DNA of 9,778 bases, taken from NCBI GenBank assembly GCA_001783355.1, contig MFMA01000028.1:1-9778 (forward strand). The letters run 5' to 3'. The position numbers were made by a program, and so were the translations under genes. Within the stretch, counting starts at the first letter, position 1. Each line of letters starts with the position of its first letter. The stretch is from Candidatus Kaiserbacteria bacterium RIFCSPLOWO2_01_FULL_54_20. GTDB lineage: Bacteria; Patescibacteriota; Minisyncoccia; Phycocordibacterales; UBA2100. A model generated the notes under the pieces. It was not told the DNA's origin, searched no databases, and saw nothing but the letters and a program-made list of their open reading frames with translations. Positions 5,700-9,778 of this stretch are shown piece after piece.

Positions 5700-5710
5700 C
5701 AGAGAAGGGT

Positions 5711-5716
5711 TACAAT
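5711..5716 (+). promoter_or_regulatory. -10 box for the small basic gene
   Basis: TACAAT, 8 nt before the ATG at 5725. There is no TGN extension or -35. It sits back to back with the DUF2283-gene promoter, so the two could interfere. Confidence 0.45.
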
Positions 5717-5724
5717 ATATGCAT

Positions 5725-5931
5725 ATGCACTGGTGTTTTGCCATGATAAACAGTCGCCTTGCGCACGTCTTTTTCGATATAGGGAAAGATGGTAAGAAAC
5801 ACATCTTTGCGCATTCGTATATCAAAGCGAGCGAATTGCGAACCAGGAGAGAAAGGGAGATGATGAAAAACGACATCAAGAAGACCCGCTTGTCATATCG
5901 CAACAAAAAGTATCGTCGCTTGGACGCATAG
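5725..5931 (+). CDS. small basic hypothetical protein
   Basis: Unrecognised 68-aa protein (MHWCFAMINSRLAHVFFDIG...). The N-terminal third is mixed hydrophobic. From residue 35 on it is very rich in Arg and Lys (SELRTRREREMMKNDIKKTRLSYRNKKYRRLDA), suggesting contact with nucleic acid or ribosome, which is only an inference from charge. Another in-frame ATG at 5719 is just 2 nt after TACAAT, so 5725 is the better start. Coding status is supported by the -10 spacing and a well-filled gap between genes, not by homology. Confidence 0.5.
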   Translation: MHWCFAMINSRLAHVFFDIGKDGKKHIFAHSYIKASELRTRREREMMKNDIKKTRLSYRNKKYRRLDA

Positions 5932-5955
5932 CACGGATAGTATGTCCCGTTTAGA

Positions 5956-5967
5956 GAATTCGGCGGG
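5956..5967 (+). repeat. dispersed repeat GAATTCGGCGGG, copy 3
   Basis: Exact 12-mer, 26 nt before the ATG at 5994. If that mRNA is leaderless, this is about the -38 to -27 region. Confidence 0.65.
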
Positions 5968-5975
5968 GGAGTTTC

Positions 5976-5984
5976 TGGTATGCT
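5976..5984 (+). promoter_or_regulatory. extended -10 for the gene at 5994
   Basis: TGG then TATGCT (5979-5984), 9 nt before ATG 5994. The alternative TATCTA (5987-5992) would be too close. No ribosome binding site is present. Confidence 0.45.
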
Positions 5985-5993
5985 GGTATCTAT

Positions 5994-6287
5994 ATGCGCC
6001 TTAGAGACACGAGGTCTGAAAGAAGGGATGCGGATAGTGAAAAGCTGACGGTAGAGAACGTGAATGCAGTTCTTAATAAGAAACCTACCGCCGATGGTTT
6101 TGTTATTTCCGTAATGAATCTTACGCTCGACGAGCGCGATTGGACGGCACAAATCCTCAAGCGCAAGGTGGGAGAAACTGAATTCGTCGACGGACAGACG
6201 GTAAAATTTGAAAAGAGCCCGGAATCAGAAAGCGCATCCGCAGTGGCGAAAAAGATCTGGGCTGAGTATGGCGTAGAGATTCTTTGA
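5994..6287 (+). CDS. hypothetical 97-aa protein
   Basis: Unrecognised. The N-terminus is highly charged (MRLRDTRSERRDADSEK). It is followed by a probable helix (VENVNAVLNKKPTADG) and alternating strands (FVISVMNLTL, TAQILKRKVGETEFVDGQTVKFEK). It ends with a helix (SASAVAKKIWAEYGVEIL). No signal peptide or membrane segment. The stop (6285-6287) is 2 nt before the ATG of the next gene, so the two are almost certainly translated together. Confidence 0.65.
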   Translation: MRLRDTRSERRDADSEKLTVENVNAVLNKKPTADGFVISVMNLTLDERDWTAQILKRKVGETEFVDGQTVKFEKSPESESASAVAKKIWAEYGVEIL

Positions 6288-6289
6288 GT

Positions 6290-6553
6290 ATGGGTTTCGA
6301 CGAACTTCAACCAATTCCTCATACGCCGGATATTCGGAGAGTGCCTCCACCGCGGCCGGAAATGCCTGGGATAGTGCCTCCGAAACCGGGCAAACTTCCT
6401 GGGGAAGATCGTCCGAAGATCAATGAAGACGACGATACGATTATTATTCCGCCGCCGGCGCCATCACCCGAAATTCGAAGAGACCGCTTTCCTGGTGTAG
6501 ACCATGATGACGATGACAAGAACGAAGACCCGCCCGAGCCAACAATAAATTAG
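6290..6553 (+). CDS. proline- and aspartate-rich disordered protein
   Basis: The 87-aa product is low complexity. Proline-rich blocks (RRVPPPRPEMPGIVPPKPGKLPG, 16-38, and IIIPPPAPSPEI, 51-62) alternate with acidic runs (NEDDDT, DHDDDDKNEDPPEP). It has no cysteine and no membrane segment and is probably unstructured. It follows the 97-aa gene with a 2-nt gap and no ribosome binding site, which implies coupled translation from the same transcript. A TTG at 6284 overlaps the upstream stop and is a possible alternative start. The function could be a linker, a chaperone-like binder or a metal-binding tail; none can be supported. Confidence 0.6.
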   Translation: MGFDELQPIPHTPDIRRVPPPRPEMPGIVPPKPGKLPGEDRPKINEDDDTIIIPPPAPSPEIRRDRFPGVDHDDDDKNEDPPEPTIN

Positions 6554-6559
6554 CCCTGG

Positions 6560-6577
6560 GAATCTGGCGGGCGGGGG
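6560..6577 (+). repeat. variant copy of the GAATTCGGCGGG repeat
   Basis: GAATCTGGCGGGCGGGGG differs from copy 2 (5433-5450) only by TC to CT at bases 5-6 and keeps the CGGGGG extension. Confidence 0.5.
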
Positions 6578-6583
6578 AACGCG

Positions 6584-6712
6584 GTGAAAGAAGACCGGAA
6601 GTTGAGAGGTTTTAAGCTAGAGGCCGATTGGTTTGACCCACGACGACATCCACTGTATTACTTTCGGAAGTTGAACGATGTACCGACCTACAGCGGCATC
6701 TGTAGGAGATAG
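6584..6712 (+). CDS. possible 42-aa ORF before the receiver gene
   Basis: A GTG start with GGGGG 8 nt upstream opens a 42-codon frame: MKEDRKLRGFKLEADWFDP, then RRHPLYYFRKLNDVPTYSGICRR. The product is basic and aromatic and unlike anything I recognise. It overlaps the receiver gene's promoter (6633-6661) and ends 9 nt before that gene's ATG. It could be a coupled leader gene or a chance frame. Confidence 0.3.
   Translation: MKEDRKLRGFKLEADWFDPRRHPLYYFRKLNDVPTYSGICRR
6633..6661 (+). promoter_or_regulatory. sigma70-type promoter of the receiver-like gene
   Basis: TTGACC (6633-6638), 17 nt, TATTAC (6656-6661), with TG just before the -10. It gives a leader of about 54 nt with the ribosome binding site AGAGGA at 6711-6716, 5 nt before the ATG. 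Confidence 0.6.
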
Positions 6713-6721
6713 AGGACAGCC

Positions 6722-7120
6722 ATGCGCAATTCAGACCAAGGTGGACAGCTCACCATTCTTCTCGCGTCGGATCAATCGGGCCGTCGCCAACTGTCCGCCA
6801 CCCTCGCGGACCACGACAACTTGACGCTTGTGGACACCGAGGTTGCCAACGCCGCGGAGATGGCCAATCAGAAGAACGTTTATGACGCCGTCATGGTCGA
6901 CCTTCCTTCGGCCGACCTCGCGCTGCTGAAGGAAATCCGCGAAGTGGCGCCGAATCTGCCGATCCTCATCATCGCCGACGCGCAGTTCAAGTTCGACAAT
7001 GAAAGGATGTGCACCGAGTTGGCGCCCGCGGCGCTCATAGTGAAAACTTCGGGCCGTGTTCGAGCCGATGATCTGGTCTGCACGCTCAGAGCGATCGTGC
7101 CGGAGCGCGTTTCCGCATGA
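6722..7120 (+). CDS. stand-alone receiver-like protein (degenerate REC domain)
   Basis: Receiver domains accept a phosphoryl group on Asp and switch partner binding. The 132-aa protein is one such domain with no output domain. It has TILLASDQSGRRQLSATLA (11-29) with Asp17 as the acidic pocket residue, and DAVMVDLPSADLALLKEIREVAPNLPILIIADA (55-87) with the phospho-acceptor position at Asp60. AALIVKTSG (103-111) carries the conserved Lys108. Deviations: the usual Thr/Ser after the fourth strand is Ala in LIIADA, only one acid sits in the first loop, and the Lys is followed by Thr rather than Pro. It may therefore be a pseudo-receiver that signals without normal phosphorylation. Unlike the leaderless neighbours, it has a -35/-10 promoter and a ribosome binding site. 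No histidine kinase lies in the window. Confidence 0.78.
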   Translation: MRNSDQGGQLTILLASDQSGRRQLSATLADHDNLTLVDTEVANAAEMANQKNVYDAVMVDLPSADLALLKEIREVAPNLPILIIADAQFKFDNERMCTELAPAALIVKTSGRVRADDLVCTLRAIVPERVSA

Positions 7121-7132
7121 CTAGACGGTTCC

Positions 7133-7188
7133 GACCGTTCGACAACAGAAGGCCGTTCCGGCTTCAGTGTCGGACGGTCTCTGTTTTT
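7133..7188 (+). terminator. branched intrinsic terminator of the receiver-like gene
   Basis: GACCGTTCGACA (7133-7144) pairs with TGTCGGACGGTC (7168-7179), 12 bp with one G-U wobble. It encloses a small GCCG-TTC-CGGC hairpin and is followed by TCTCTGTTTTT. Confidence 0.85.
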
Positions 7189-7216
7189 ATCGGAAAATCC
7201 GACGTTGAGGCGGTAG

Positions 7217-7222
7217 TATACT
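7217..7222 (+). promoter_or_regulatory. -10 box, leaderless type, for the 50-aa gene
   Basis: TATACT, near-perfect, 6 nt before the ATG at 7229. There is no -35 and no ribosome binding site. Confidence 0.6.
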
Positions 7223-7228
7223 TACCAT

Positions 7229-7381
7229 ATGAAAACTCCACCATTCACGAATCTCGCGGTGTTCGTCATCTTTTTCGGCATCGCGCTGACAGAAGCCATT
7301 CAAAAGAATAATTGGATAGAGGCGGCGCTTTTTCTAGCTCTTGGTGCCCTGTCTCTCTGGGCTGATTTTTCTAAAAAGTAA
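7229..7381 (+). CDS. 50-aa small membrane protein
   Basis: The sequence reads MKTPPFTNLAVFVIFFGIAL, then TEAIQKNNWIEAALFLALGA and LSLWADFSKK. It has two hydrophobic helices, about 8-23 and 31-45, joined by a short polar turn (EAIQKNNW), and a charged C-terminus, so it is a predicted helical hairpin in the membrane. It is unrecognised and too short for family assignment by eye. Coding is supported by a very good -10 box at leaderless distance and by the clean membrane pattern. It is convergent with the 44-aa gene on the other strand. Confidence 0.65.
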   Translation: MKTPPFTNLAVFVIFFGIALTEAIQKNNWIEAALFLALGALSLWADFSKK

Positions 7382-7442
7382 CGCAGAGGCCTTTCTTTGC
7401 ACACGGAATCTATTTGTTGACCCTTGCAGTCTAATTGTCGCT

Positions 7443-7487
7443 CTATTTAAAAGAGGGTGGCCGGCGTCTTGGGGTTGGCGCCGGCCA
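7443..7487 (-). terminator. intrinsic terminator of the 44-aa gene
   Basis: On the minus strand TGGCCGGCG (7487-7479) pairs perfectly with CGCCGGCCA (7466-7458) and is followed by CCCTCTTTT. The hairpin begins 6 nt after the stop codon of the 44-aa gene. Confidence 0.8.
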
Positions 7488-7492
7488 TGAGC

Positions 7493-7627
7493 TCAGGCGT
7501 TCTTGCGCCTTCTAGCCCGTTTCTTCTTTTTCTTGCCCAGCGTCACGCTGGGCGTGGAGTTCAGCGCTTGATGACGTTTCCCCACATCAGGCCTGACGCC
7601 GAAGAAGCGTGGTTTATCCTTCATCAT
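7493..7627 (-). CDS. 44-aa very basic small protein
   Basis: The product starts MMKDKPRFFGVRPDVGKRHQ, continues ALNSTPSVTLG, and ends GKKKKKRARRRKNA with a run of 11 Lys/Arg in 13 residues. Such a tail suggests binding to RNA, DNA or the ribosome; no family is recognised. The gene is complete as a unit: promoter TTGAAA-16-TATCGT (7682-7655), ribosome binding site GGAGGT (7642-7637) 9 nt before the ATG at 7627, and a strong terminator 6 nt after the stop. A second ATG follows directly at 7624. Part of its coding sequence forms a 19-nt palindrome (GCCCAGCGT-C-ACGCTGGGC), which may affect expression. Confidence 0.68.
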   Translation of the reverse strand: MMKDKPRFFGVRPDVGKRHQALNSTPSVTLGKKKKKRARRRKNA

Positions 7628-7654
7628 TCTCTGGCCACCTCCACGGCCGGTGGC

Positions 7655-7682
7655 ACGATACAATAAAAAAAGAAAATTTCAA
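7655..7682 (-). promoter_or_regulatory. sigma70-type promoter of the 44-aa gene
   Basis: On the minus strand TTGAAA (7682-7677), 16 nt, TATCGT (7660-7655), with TG before the -10 and an A/T-rich spacer. Confidence 0.65.
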
Positions 7683-7757
7683 GAACCCAATTTGCTCATA
7701 TGATAAAGGCGTTTGGGACTTTTGTTCTGGCATTCGGCAGGTTCGATCGGGCGGGTT

Positions 7758-7774
7758 TTGGTCAAGTTGACCAA
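7758..7774. promoter_or_regulatory. operator-like palindrome upstream of the double-HTH gene
   Basis: TTGGTCAA-G-TTGACCAA, perfect 8-bp arms with a one-base centre. Its right arm includes TTGACC (7767-7772), which is 17 nt from GAGTAT (7790-7795), a possible promoter. The site would suit a dimeric regulator. Confidence 0.5.
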
Positions 7775-7795
7775 GGGTTGAGAAAAGGCGAGTAT
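7767..7795 (+). promoter_or_regulatory. possible promoter of the double-HTH gene
   Basis: TTGACC, 17 nt, GAGTAT. The -10 is one base from TAGTAT, used by two other promoters here. An alternative -10 TATCCT (7793-7798) has a 20-nt spacer. The leader would be about 85 nt and include the tandem repeat. Confidence 0.4.
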
Positions 7796-7830
7796 CCTGT
7801 GGGACCAAGTGTTCCGTCCATTTGTTCAAT

Positions 7831-7866
7831 TAAGTTCCCTGACATAAGTAAGTTCCCTGACACAAG
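7831..7866 (+). repeat. tandem 18-bp direct repeat in the double-HTH gene leader
   Basis: TAAGTTCCCTGACATAAG (7831-7848) is followed without gap by TAAGTTCCCTGACACAAG (7849-7866), one mismatch in 18. It lies just before the ribosome binding site AGAGGAGG (7875-7882). It could be a pair of protein binding sites on DNA, or a duplication within the leader RNA. Confidence 0.75.
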
Positions 7867-7887
7867 CGACAGCCAGAGGAGGCTCGT

Positions 7888-8895
7888 ATGCCCGCATTAG
7901 GGCACGACATCATAAAGAAGTTCGATGCTCTATCTACTGATTCCAGAAGCGTCTGCAAACAGATCGCTGAAGGAAAAAGTGACGCGGAAGTGTTGACGCC
8001 AGGCCACAAGAAAGTTTCTCAGGTGCAGGCCACTGTCCGAATCGCCTGCAGTGAGTTCGGTTTCAACACCGGGATGTACATGACGGACCGCCAGAACCTC
8101 GGCGATCTGTACAAGGCCTACATCGCGGAAATGGGTGCGCGGCGAAAGCCCGCATCTGACGGAAAAGATCGAGGCAATTCCAGGGCAGCGCCTGGCCCCG
8201 CTCCAACTGACGGGTCACCTTCCCGTCCTGGAGCAGGTGATGGAAATGACAAAGGCTCGGGAGCGGCTCCGCCAGGACCTGCTCACGATAAAGATGCAAA
8301 TAAACCCAATGATGCCGCAGCAGCGGCCAGCCAAGGAGGCGATACTGACATGACAGCCATGACGAAAGGCATTGCCGCGAAACTCGCGGACGGACCGAGG
8401 CGACATCGGGATGTCGCGAGATGCATCGCGAAGGGCATGAGCAACGCCAGAATCAAGAAGACGCTCAAACTCCAGGATGACACCGTCGCTGGCGTCTATG
8501 CGGCGGGGCTCTGGCGTCACCTGGGTCTCACCAAGAAGAGTGACAAAGAAAATCGCGTCAACCTTCTGAAGGCCGCCGTGAAGCTGCTTCCGAAGGAAAG
8601 CGAACTCTCCGGGAAGAAGGCCAAGGAAGCCGGGGCAAATAAATCCCGGAAACCAAAGAAGGCGAATGCCCGTGCGTCGGCATTCTCCGACCTCGACGAC
8701 GACATCGAGCACATCAAAGCGCATGCCGAAGCTCTCGGCGGCGGCGACATGGCCGATGTCCTGAACCGTGTTGCCGACGGATATCTTTCCGAGCTCGTGC
8801 GTCTCCGTGGCATCGAGCAAGCTGCCCAGAAGGCGCTCGAGACGATGAAAGAGTCGACGACGGTCATGGAAGAGGCGTTGGCCGCCAAGGACTGA
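7888..8895 (+). CDS. protein with two LuxR/GerE-like HTH segments and helical tail
   Basis: The 335-aa protein has an unusual layout. Residues 14-59 (ALSTDSRSVCKQIAEGKSDA...VSQVQATVRIACSEFGF) follow the LuxR-type HTH pattern: L-S-x-R-E, a helix with A-E-G-x-S, then T-V-x-x-H-...-L-G-V. Residues 165-214 (KLADGPRRHRDVARCIAKGMSNARI...TVAGVYAAGLWRHLGL) repeat it. Between them, 86-153 is a low-complexity Gly/Pro/Ala/Asp linker. After the second comes a Lys-rich segment (240-262), then an acidic helical C-terminus (266-335, ending ETMKESTTVMEEALAAKD) that may be a coiled coil for oligomerisation. No receiver or ligand-binding domain is seen. The start is fixed by AGAGGAGG 5 nt before the ATG. HTH assignment is by pattern and is weaker for the first copy. 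Confidence 0.7.
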   Translation: MPALGHDIIKKFDALSTDSRSVCKQIAEGKSDAEVLTPGHKKVSQVQATVRIACSEFGFNTGMYMTDRQNLGDLYKAYIAEMGARRKPASDGKDRGNSRAAPGPAPTDGSPSRPGAGDGNDKGSGAAPPGPAHDKDANKPNDAAAAASQGGDTDMTAMTKGIAAKLADGPRRHRDVARCIAKGMSNARIKKTLKLQDDTVAGVYAAGLWRHLGLTKKSDKENRVNLLKAAVKLLPKESELSGKKAKEAGANKSRKPKKANARASAFSDLDDDIEHIKAHAEALGGGDMADVLNRVADGYLSELVRLRGIEQAAQKALETMKESTTVMEEALAAKD

Positions 8896-8946
8896 CGCTT
8901 CGTTGTTCGCTCGATTGCAACGACGGATCGAATCAAGGAACTGTGA

Positions 8947-8986
8947 GAGCCCCGACTGGTTGAGGTTGGGGCCTCGTTTTTTATTT
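8947..8986 (+). terminator. intrinsic terminator of the double-HTH gene
   Basis: GAG-CCCC-GAC pairs with GTT-GGGG-C-CTC (8947-8975, one bulge and one wobble) and is followed by GTTTTTTATTTT. Confidence 0.85.
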
Positions 8987-8994
8987 TGCTCGCG

Positions 8995-9006
8995 GAATTC
9001 GGCGGG
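8995..9006 (+). repeat. dispersed repeat GAATTCGGCGGG, copy 4
   Basis: Exact 12-mer, 25 nt before the ATG at 9032, the same place relative to the start codon as copy 3 has relative to 5994. Confidence 0.65.
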
Positions 9007-9015
9007 ATTTCTGTA

Positions 9016-9024
9016 TGTCATACT
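9016..9024 (+). promoter_or_regulatory. extended -10, leaderless type, for the 139-aa gene
   Basis: TGT then CATACT (9019-9024), 7 nt, ATG at 9032. No ribosome binding site. Confidence 0.55.
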
Positions 9025-9031
9025 AAATAAC

Positions 9032-9451
9032 ATGACAGATGATGGAAAAGACCTTTTTTTGGAGAGGCAAGATGCTGAACGGAGCTTAGCCGATCTTCTT
9101 GCCGATCTTGGCCACAAAAAGGTGAGATTTGCGGGACTCGATGAAGGGTTGAGTATTAAGGGGACGGACACGGAATTTTCTACTGTCATTGCCAGGGCTC
9201 CCGGGAGGACACTGCGCCTTTCTGTCGATCCGGATGGAGAGACGGTATACGCAGGCGCGCGCGACGCGAACTCCACGTTCACTCCCGTTGAATGTTTTCT
9301 GCGTGACGACGAGCGATATACACTCCGCTCGGTGAGCGAGCGCGGGGGATTCCTTGTCGTCACGGTACACCCATCAGACAATGCCAAGAATCTTGCGACG
9401 TACACCGTCGAAATGTTCCGACGCCTTCACCCGCGCCGGGTGCGAGAATAA
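9032..9451 (+). CDS. hypothetical 139-aa soluble protein
   Basis: Unrecognised. The N-terminus is a charged helix (MTDDGKDLFLERQDAERSLADLLADLG, 1-27). The rest alternates short strands: KVRFAGLDEGLSIKG, FSTVIARAPGRTLRLSVDPDGETVYAGARDANSTF and YTLRSVSERGGFLVVTVHP. A C-terminal helix follows (NAKNLATYTVEMFRRLHP), with a basic end (RRVRE). The single cysteine is at 88. No membrane segment or signal peptide. The frame stays open upstream to 8903, but that would run through the terminator and the repeat; 9032 fits the -10. It is transcribed alone. Confidence 0.7.
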   Translation: MTDDGKDLFLERQDAERSLADLLADLGHKKVRFAGLDEGLSIKGTDTEFSTVIARAPGRTLRLSVDPDGETVYAGARDANSTFTPVECFLRDDERYTLRSVSERGGFLVVTVHPSDNAKNLATYTVEMFRRLHPRRVRE

Positions 9452-9459
9452 TGAGCGGT

Positions 9460-9473
9460 AGCCTTTCGAGGCT
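9460..9473 (+). terminator. small TTCG-loop hairpin after the 139-aa gene
   Basis: AGCCT-TTCG-AGGCT begins 9 nt after the stop. There is no T-tract, so it may protect the mRNA end or terminate only weakly. Confidence 0.35.
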
Positions 9474-9491
9474 GAATTAATCCGGGGGAAT

Positions 9492-9520
9492 TTGCGTTTT
9501 CGAGGTGCATGGTGCATACT
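9492..9520 (+). promoter_or_regulatory. promoter before the terminal inverted-repeat region
   Basis: TTGCGT (9492-9497), 17 nt, CATACT (9515-9520). Transcription would begin near 9527, just before the 17-codon ORF at 9532. Confidence 0.45.
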
Positions 9521-9531
9521 CTGCGGGTTCT

Positions 9532-9585
9532 ATGCCCCTTCACACGAAACGGCATAGATACGAGTACATATCGGTACGAATATGA
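9532..9585 (+). CDS. possible 17-aa leader peptide
   Basis: MPLHTKRHRYEYISVRI, starting about 5 nt after the predicted transcription start, so it would be nearly leaderless. Its codons cover the 5' arm of the long inverted repeat (9541-9555). It may be a regulatory peptide whose translation controls the fold, or a chance frame. Confidence 0.3.
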   Translation: MPLHTKRHRYEYISVRI

Positions 9586-9621
9586 TTCAAACTTTCGGCT
9601 CGAATATTATTGATAATTTGG

Positions 9622-9656
9622 AAAACGGCATTGCGCTGCAAGCGCGATGCCGTTTC
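9622..9656 (+). terminator. strong hairpin, terminator-like, before the last gene
   Basis: AAACGGCAT-T-GCGCT (9623-9637), loop GCA, AGCGC-G-ATGCCGTTT (9641-9655): 15 pairs with one wobble. As in the other terminators here, A- and T-runs are in the stem. The tail CGTGTG is not T-rich on this strand; on the minus strand TTTTCC follows, so it may mainly act in that direction. Confidence 0.45.
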
Positions 9657-9667
9657 GTGTGCGGGGT

Positions 9668-9778
9668 ATGACAGCGGAAAAGACGGTAAAGAAGGTGCGG
9701 GCTGCACGGACAGTGAAGCCACGCACGCGGACTGTTAAACTTGCTGCTAAACCTGCAGTCGATTCTTCCGTTGCCTCC
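9668..9778 (+). CDS. start of a Lys/Arg/Ala-rich protein, cut by the window end
   Basis: The ATG at 9668 opens a frame that runs off the window after 37 codons (MTAEKTVKKVRAARTVKPRT, then RTVKLAAKPAVDSSVAS). The composition (Lys, Arg, Ala, Val, Pro, Thr) looks like a basic, disordered N-terminal extension, as in histone-H1-like proteins or tails of larger proteins; the rest is needed to decide. There is no ribosome binding site at normal distance: GGGG ends one base before the ATG. The start codon lies inside the 3' end of the long inverted repeat and only 12 nt after the inner hairpin, leaving no room for a separate promoter. In-frame GTG codons at 9695 and 9713 are alternatives. Confidence 0.55.
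   Translation, partial: MTAEKTVKKVRAARTVKPRTRTVKLAAKPAVDSSVAS

Larger units (their letters stand above)
9532..9669. repeat. long-range inverted repeat with competing inner hairpin
   Basis: CACACGAAACGGCAT (9541-9555) is the perfect reverse complement of 9647-9661. Pairing extends outward from ATGCCCC (9532-9538) to GGGGTAT (9663-9669) with one wobble across a small internal loop. The inner hairpin uses AAACGGCAT (9623-9631) and the same 3' arm. Confidence 0.75.

Noticed and set aside
7451..7660. Cluster of hairpins that looked like a structured non-coding RNA
   Set aside because: They are better explained by a terminator and the GC-rich coding sequence of the 44-aa minus-strand gene with its own promoter and ribosome binding site.
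7734..7760. T-arm-like GGTTCGATC, suggesting a tRNA
   Set aside because: The flanking bases do not pair into a T-stem and no acceptor, D or anticodon arms can be drawn.
7700..7900. 66-codon plus-strand frame before the double-HTH gene
   Set aside because: It runs through the palindrome, the tandem repeat and the ribosome binding site of the next gene and looks non-coding.
8215..9405. 396-codon minus-strand frame across two plus-strand genes
   Set aside because: It spans the terminator and promoter between two well-supported genes and its translation is Ser/Arg-rich without domain patterns.

Overview
The window looks like a piece of a Patescibacteria/CPR genome, probably Parcubacteria-like. 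This is an inference from style, not from a database search. It has an EF-Tu gene surrounded by short, mostly unrecognisable single genes. UGA is used as an ordinary stop. Intrinsic terminators are compact, with the T-run folded into the stem. Most small genes have no ribosome binding site and instead a -10 box placed so that transcription would begin at or next to the start codon. I see no tRNA, rRNA, CRISPR array or transposase.

Layout. 1-354 is a long leader with two candidate promoters and paired hairpins, followed by tuf (355-1554) and its terminator. 1661-2305 encodes a secreted six-cysteine protein. 2384-3052 encodes a 222-aa unknown with a possible Cys/His active site. On the minus strand lie a NYN/PIN-like nuclease domain protein (3123-3722), a small membrane protein (3879-4205) and an orphan OmpR-type winged-helix protein (4361-4714). 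Then come a GNAT acetyltransferase (4845-5375, +), a DUF2283-type protein (5459-5683, -), a basic 68-aa protein (5725-5931), and a coupled pair made of a 97-aa unknown and a Pro/Asp-rich disordered protein (5994-6553). The right part holds a stand-alone receiver-like protein (6722-7120), a 50-aa membrane protein (7229-7381), a 44-aa very basic protein on the minus strand (7493-7627), a protein with two LuxR-like HTH segments (7888-8895), a 139-aa unknown (9032-9451), and the start of a Lys/Arg/Ala-rich protein (9668 to the window end).

Two expression styles are visible. Nine genes (starts 2384, 3722, 4205, 4845, 5683, 5725, 5994, 7229, 9032) have a -10 box 6-9 nt before the ATG, usually with a TGN extension and no good -35, which suggests leaderless mRNAs. 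Four genes (starts 4714, 6722, 7627, 7888) have a TTG-type -35 and a Shine-Dalgarno sequence. Three of these four look like regulators: an orphan output domain, an orphan receiver and a double-HTH protein. They are a reasonable candidate for a dispersed regulatory set, though nothing here proves they work together.

The most unusual non-coding signals are a long-range inverted repeat at 9532-9669 that competes with a local hairpin and would cover the start codons of both a 17-codon ORF and the last gene, a dispersed GAATTCGGCGGG repeat in intergenic positions, a duplicated copy of the tuf 3' end and terminator, and a palindrome plus tandem 18-bp repeat before the double-HTH gene.
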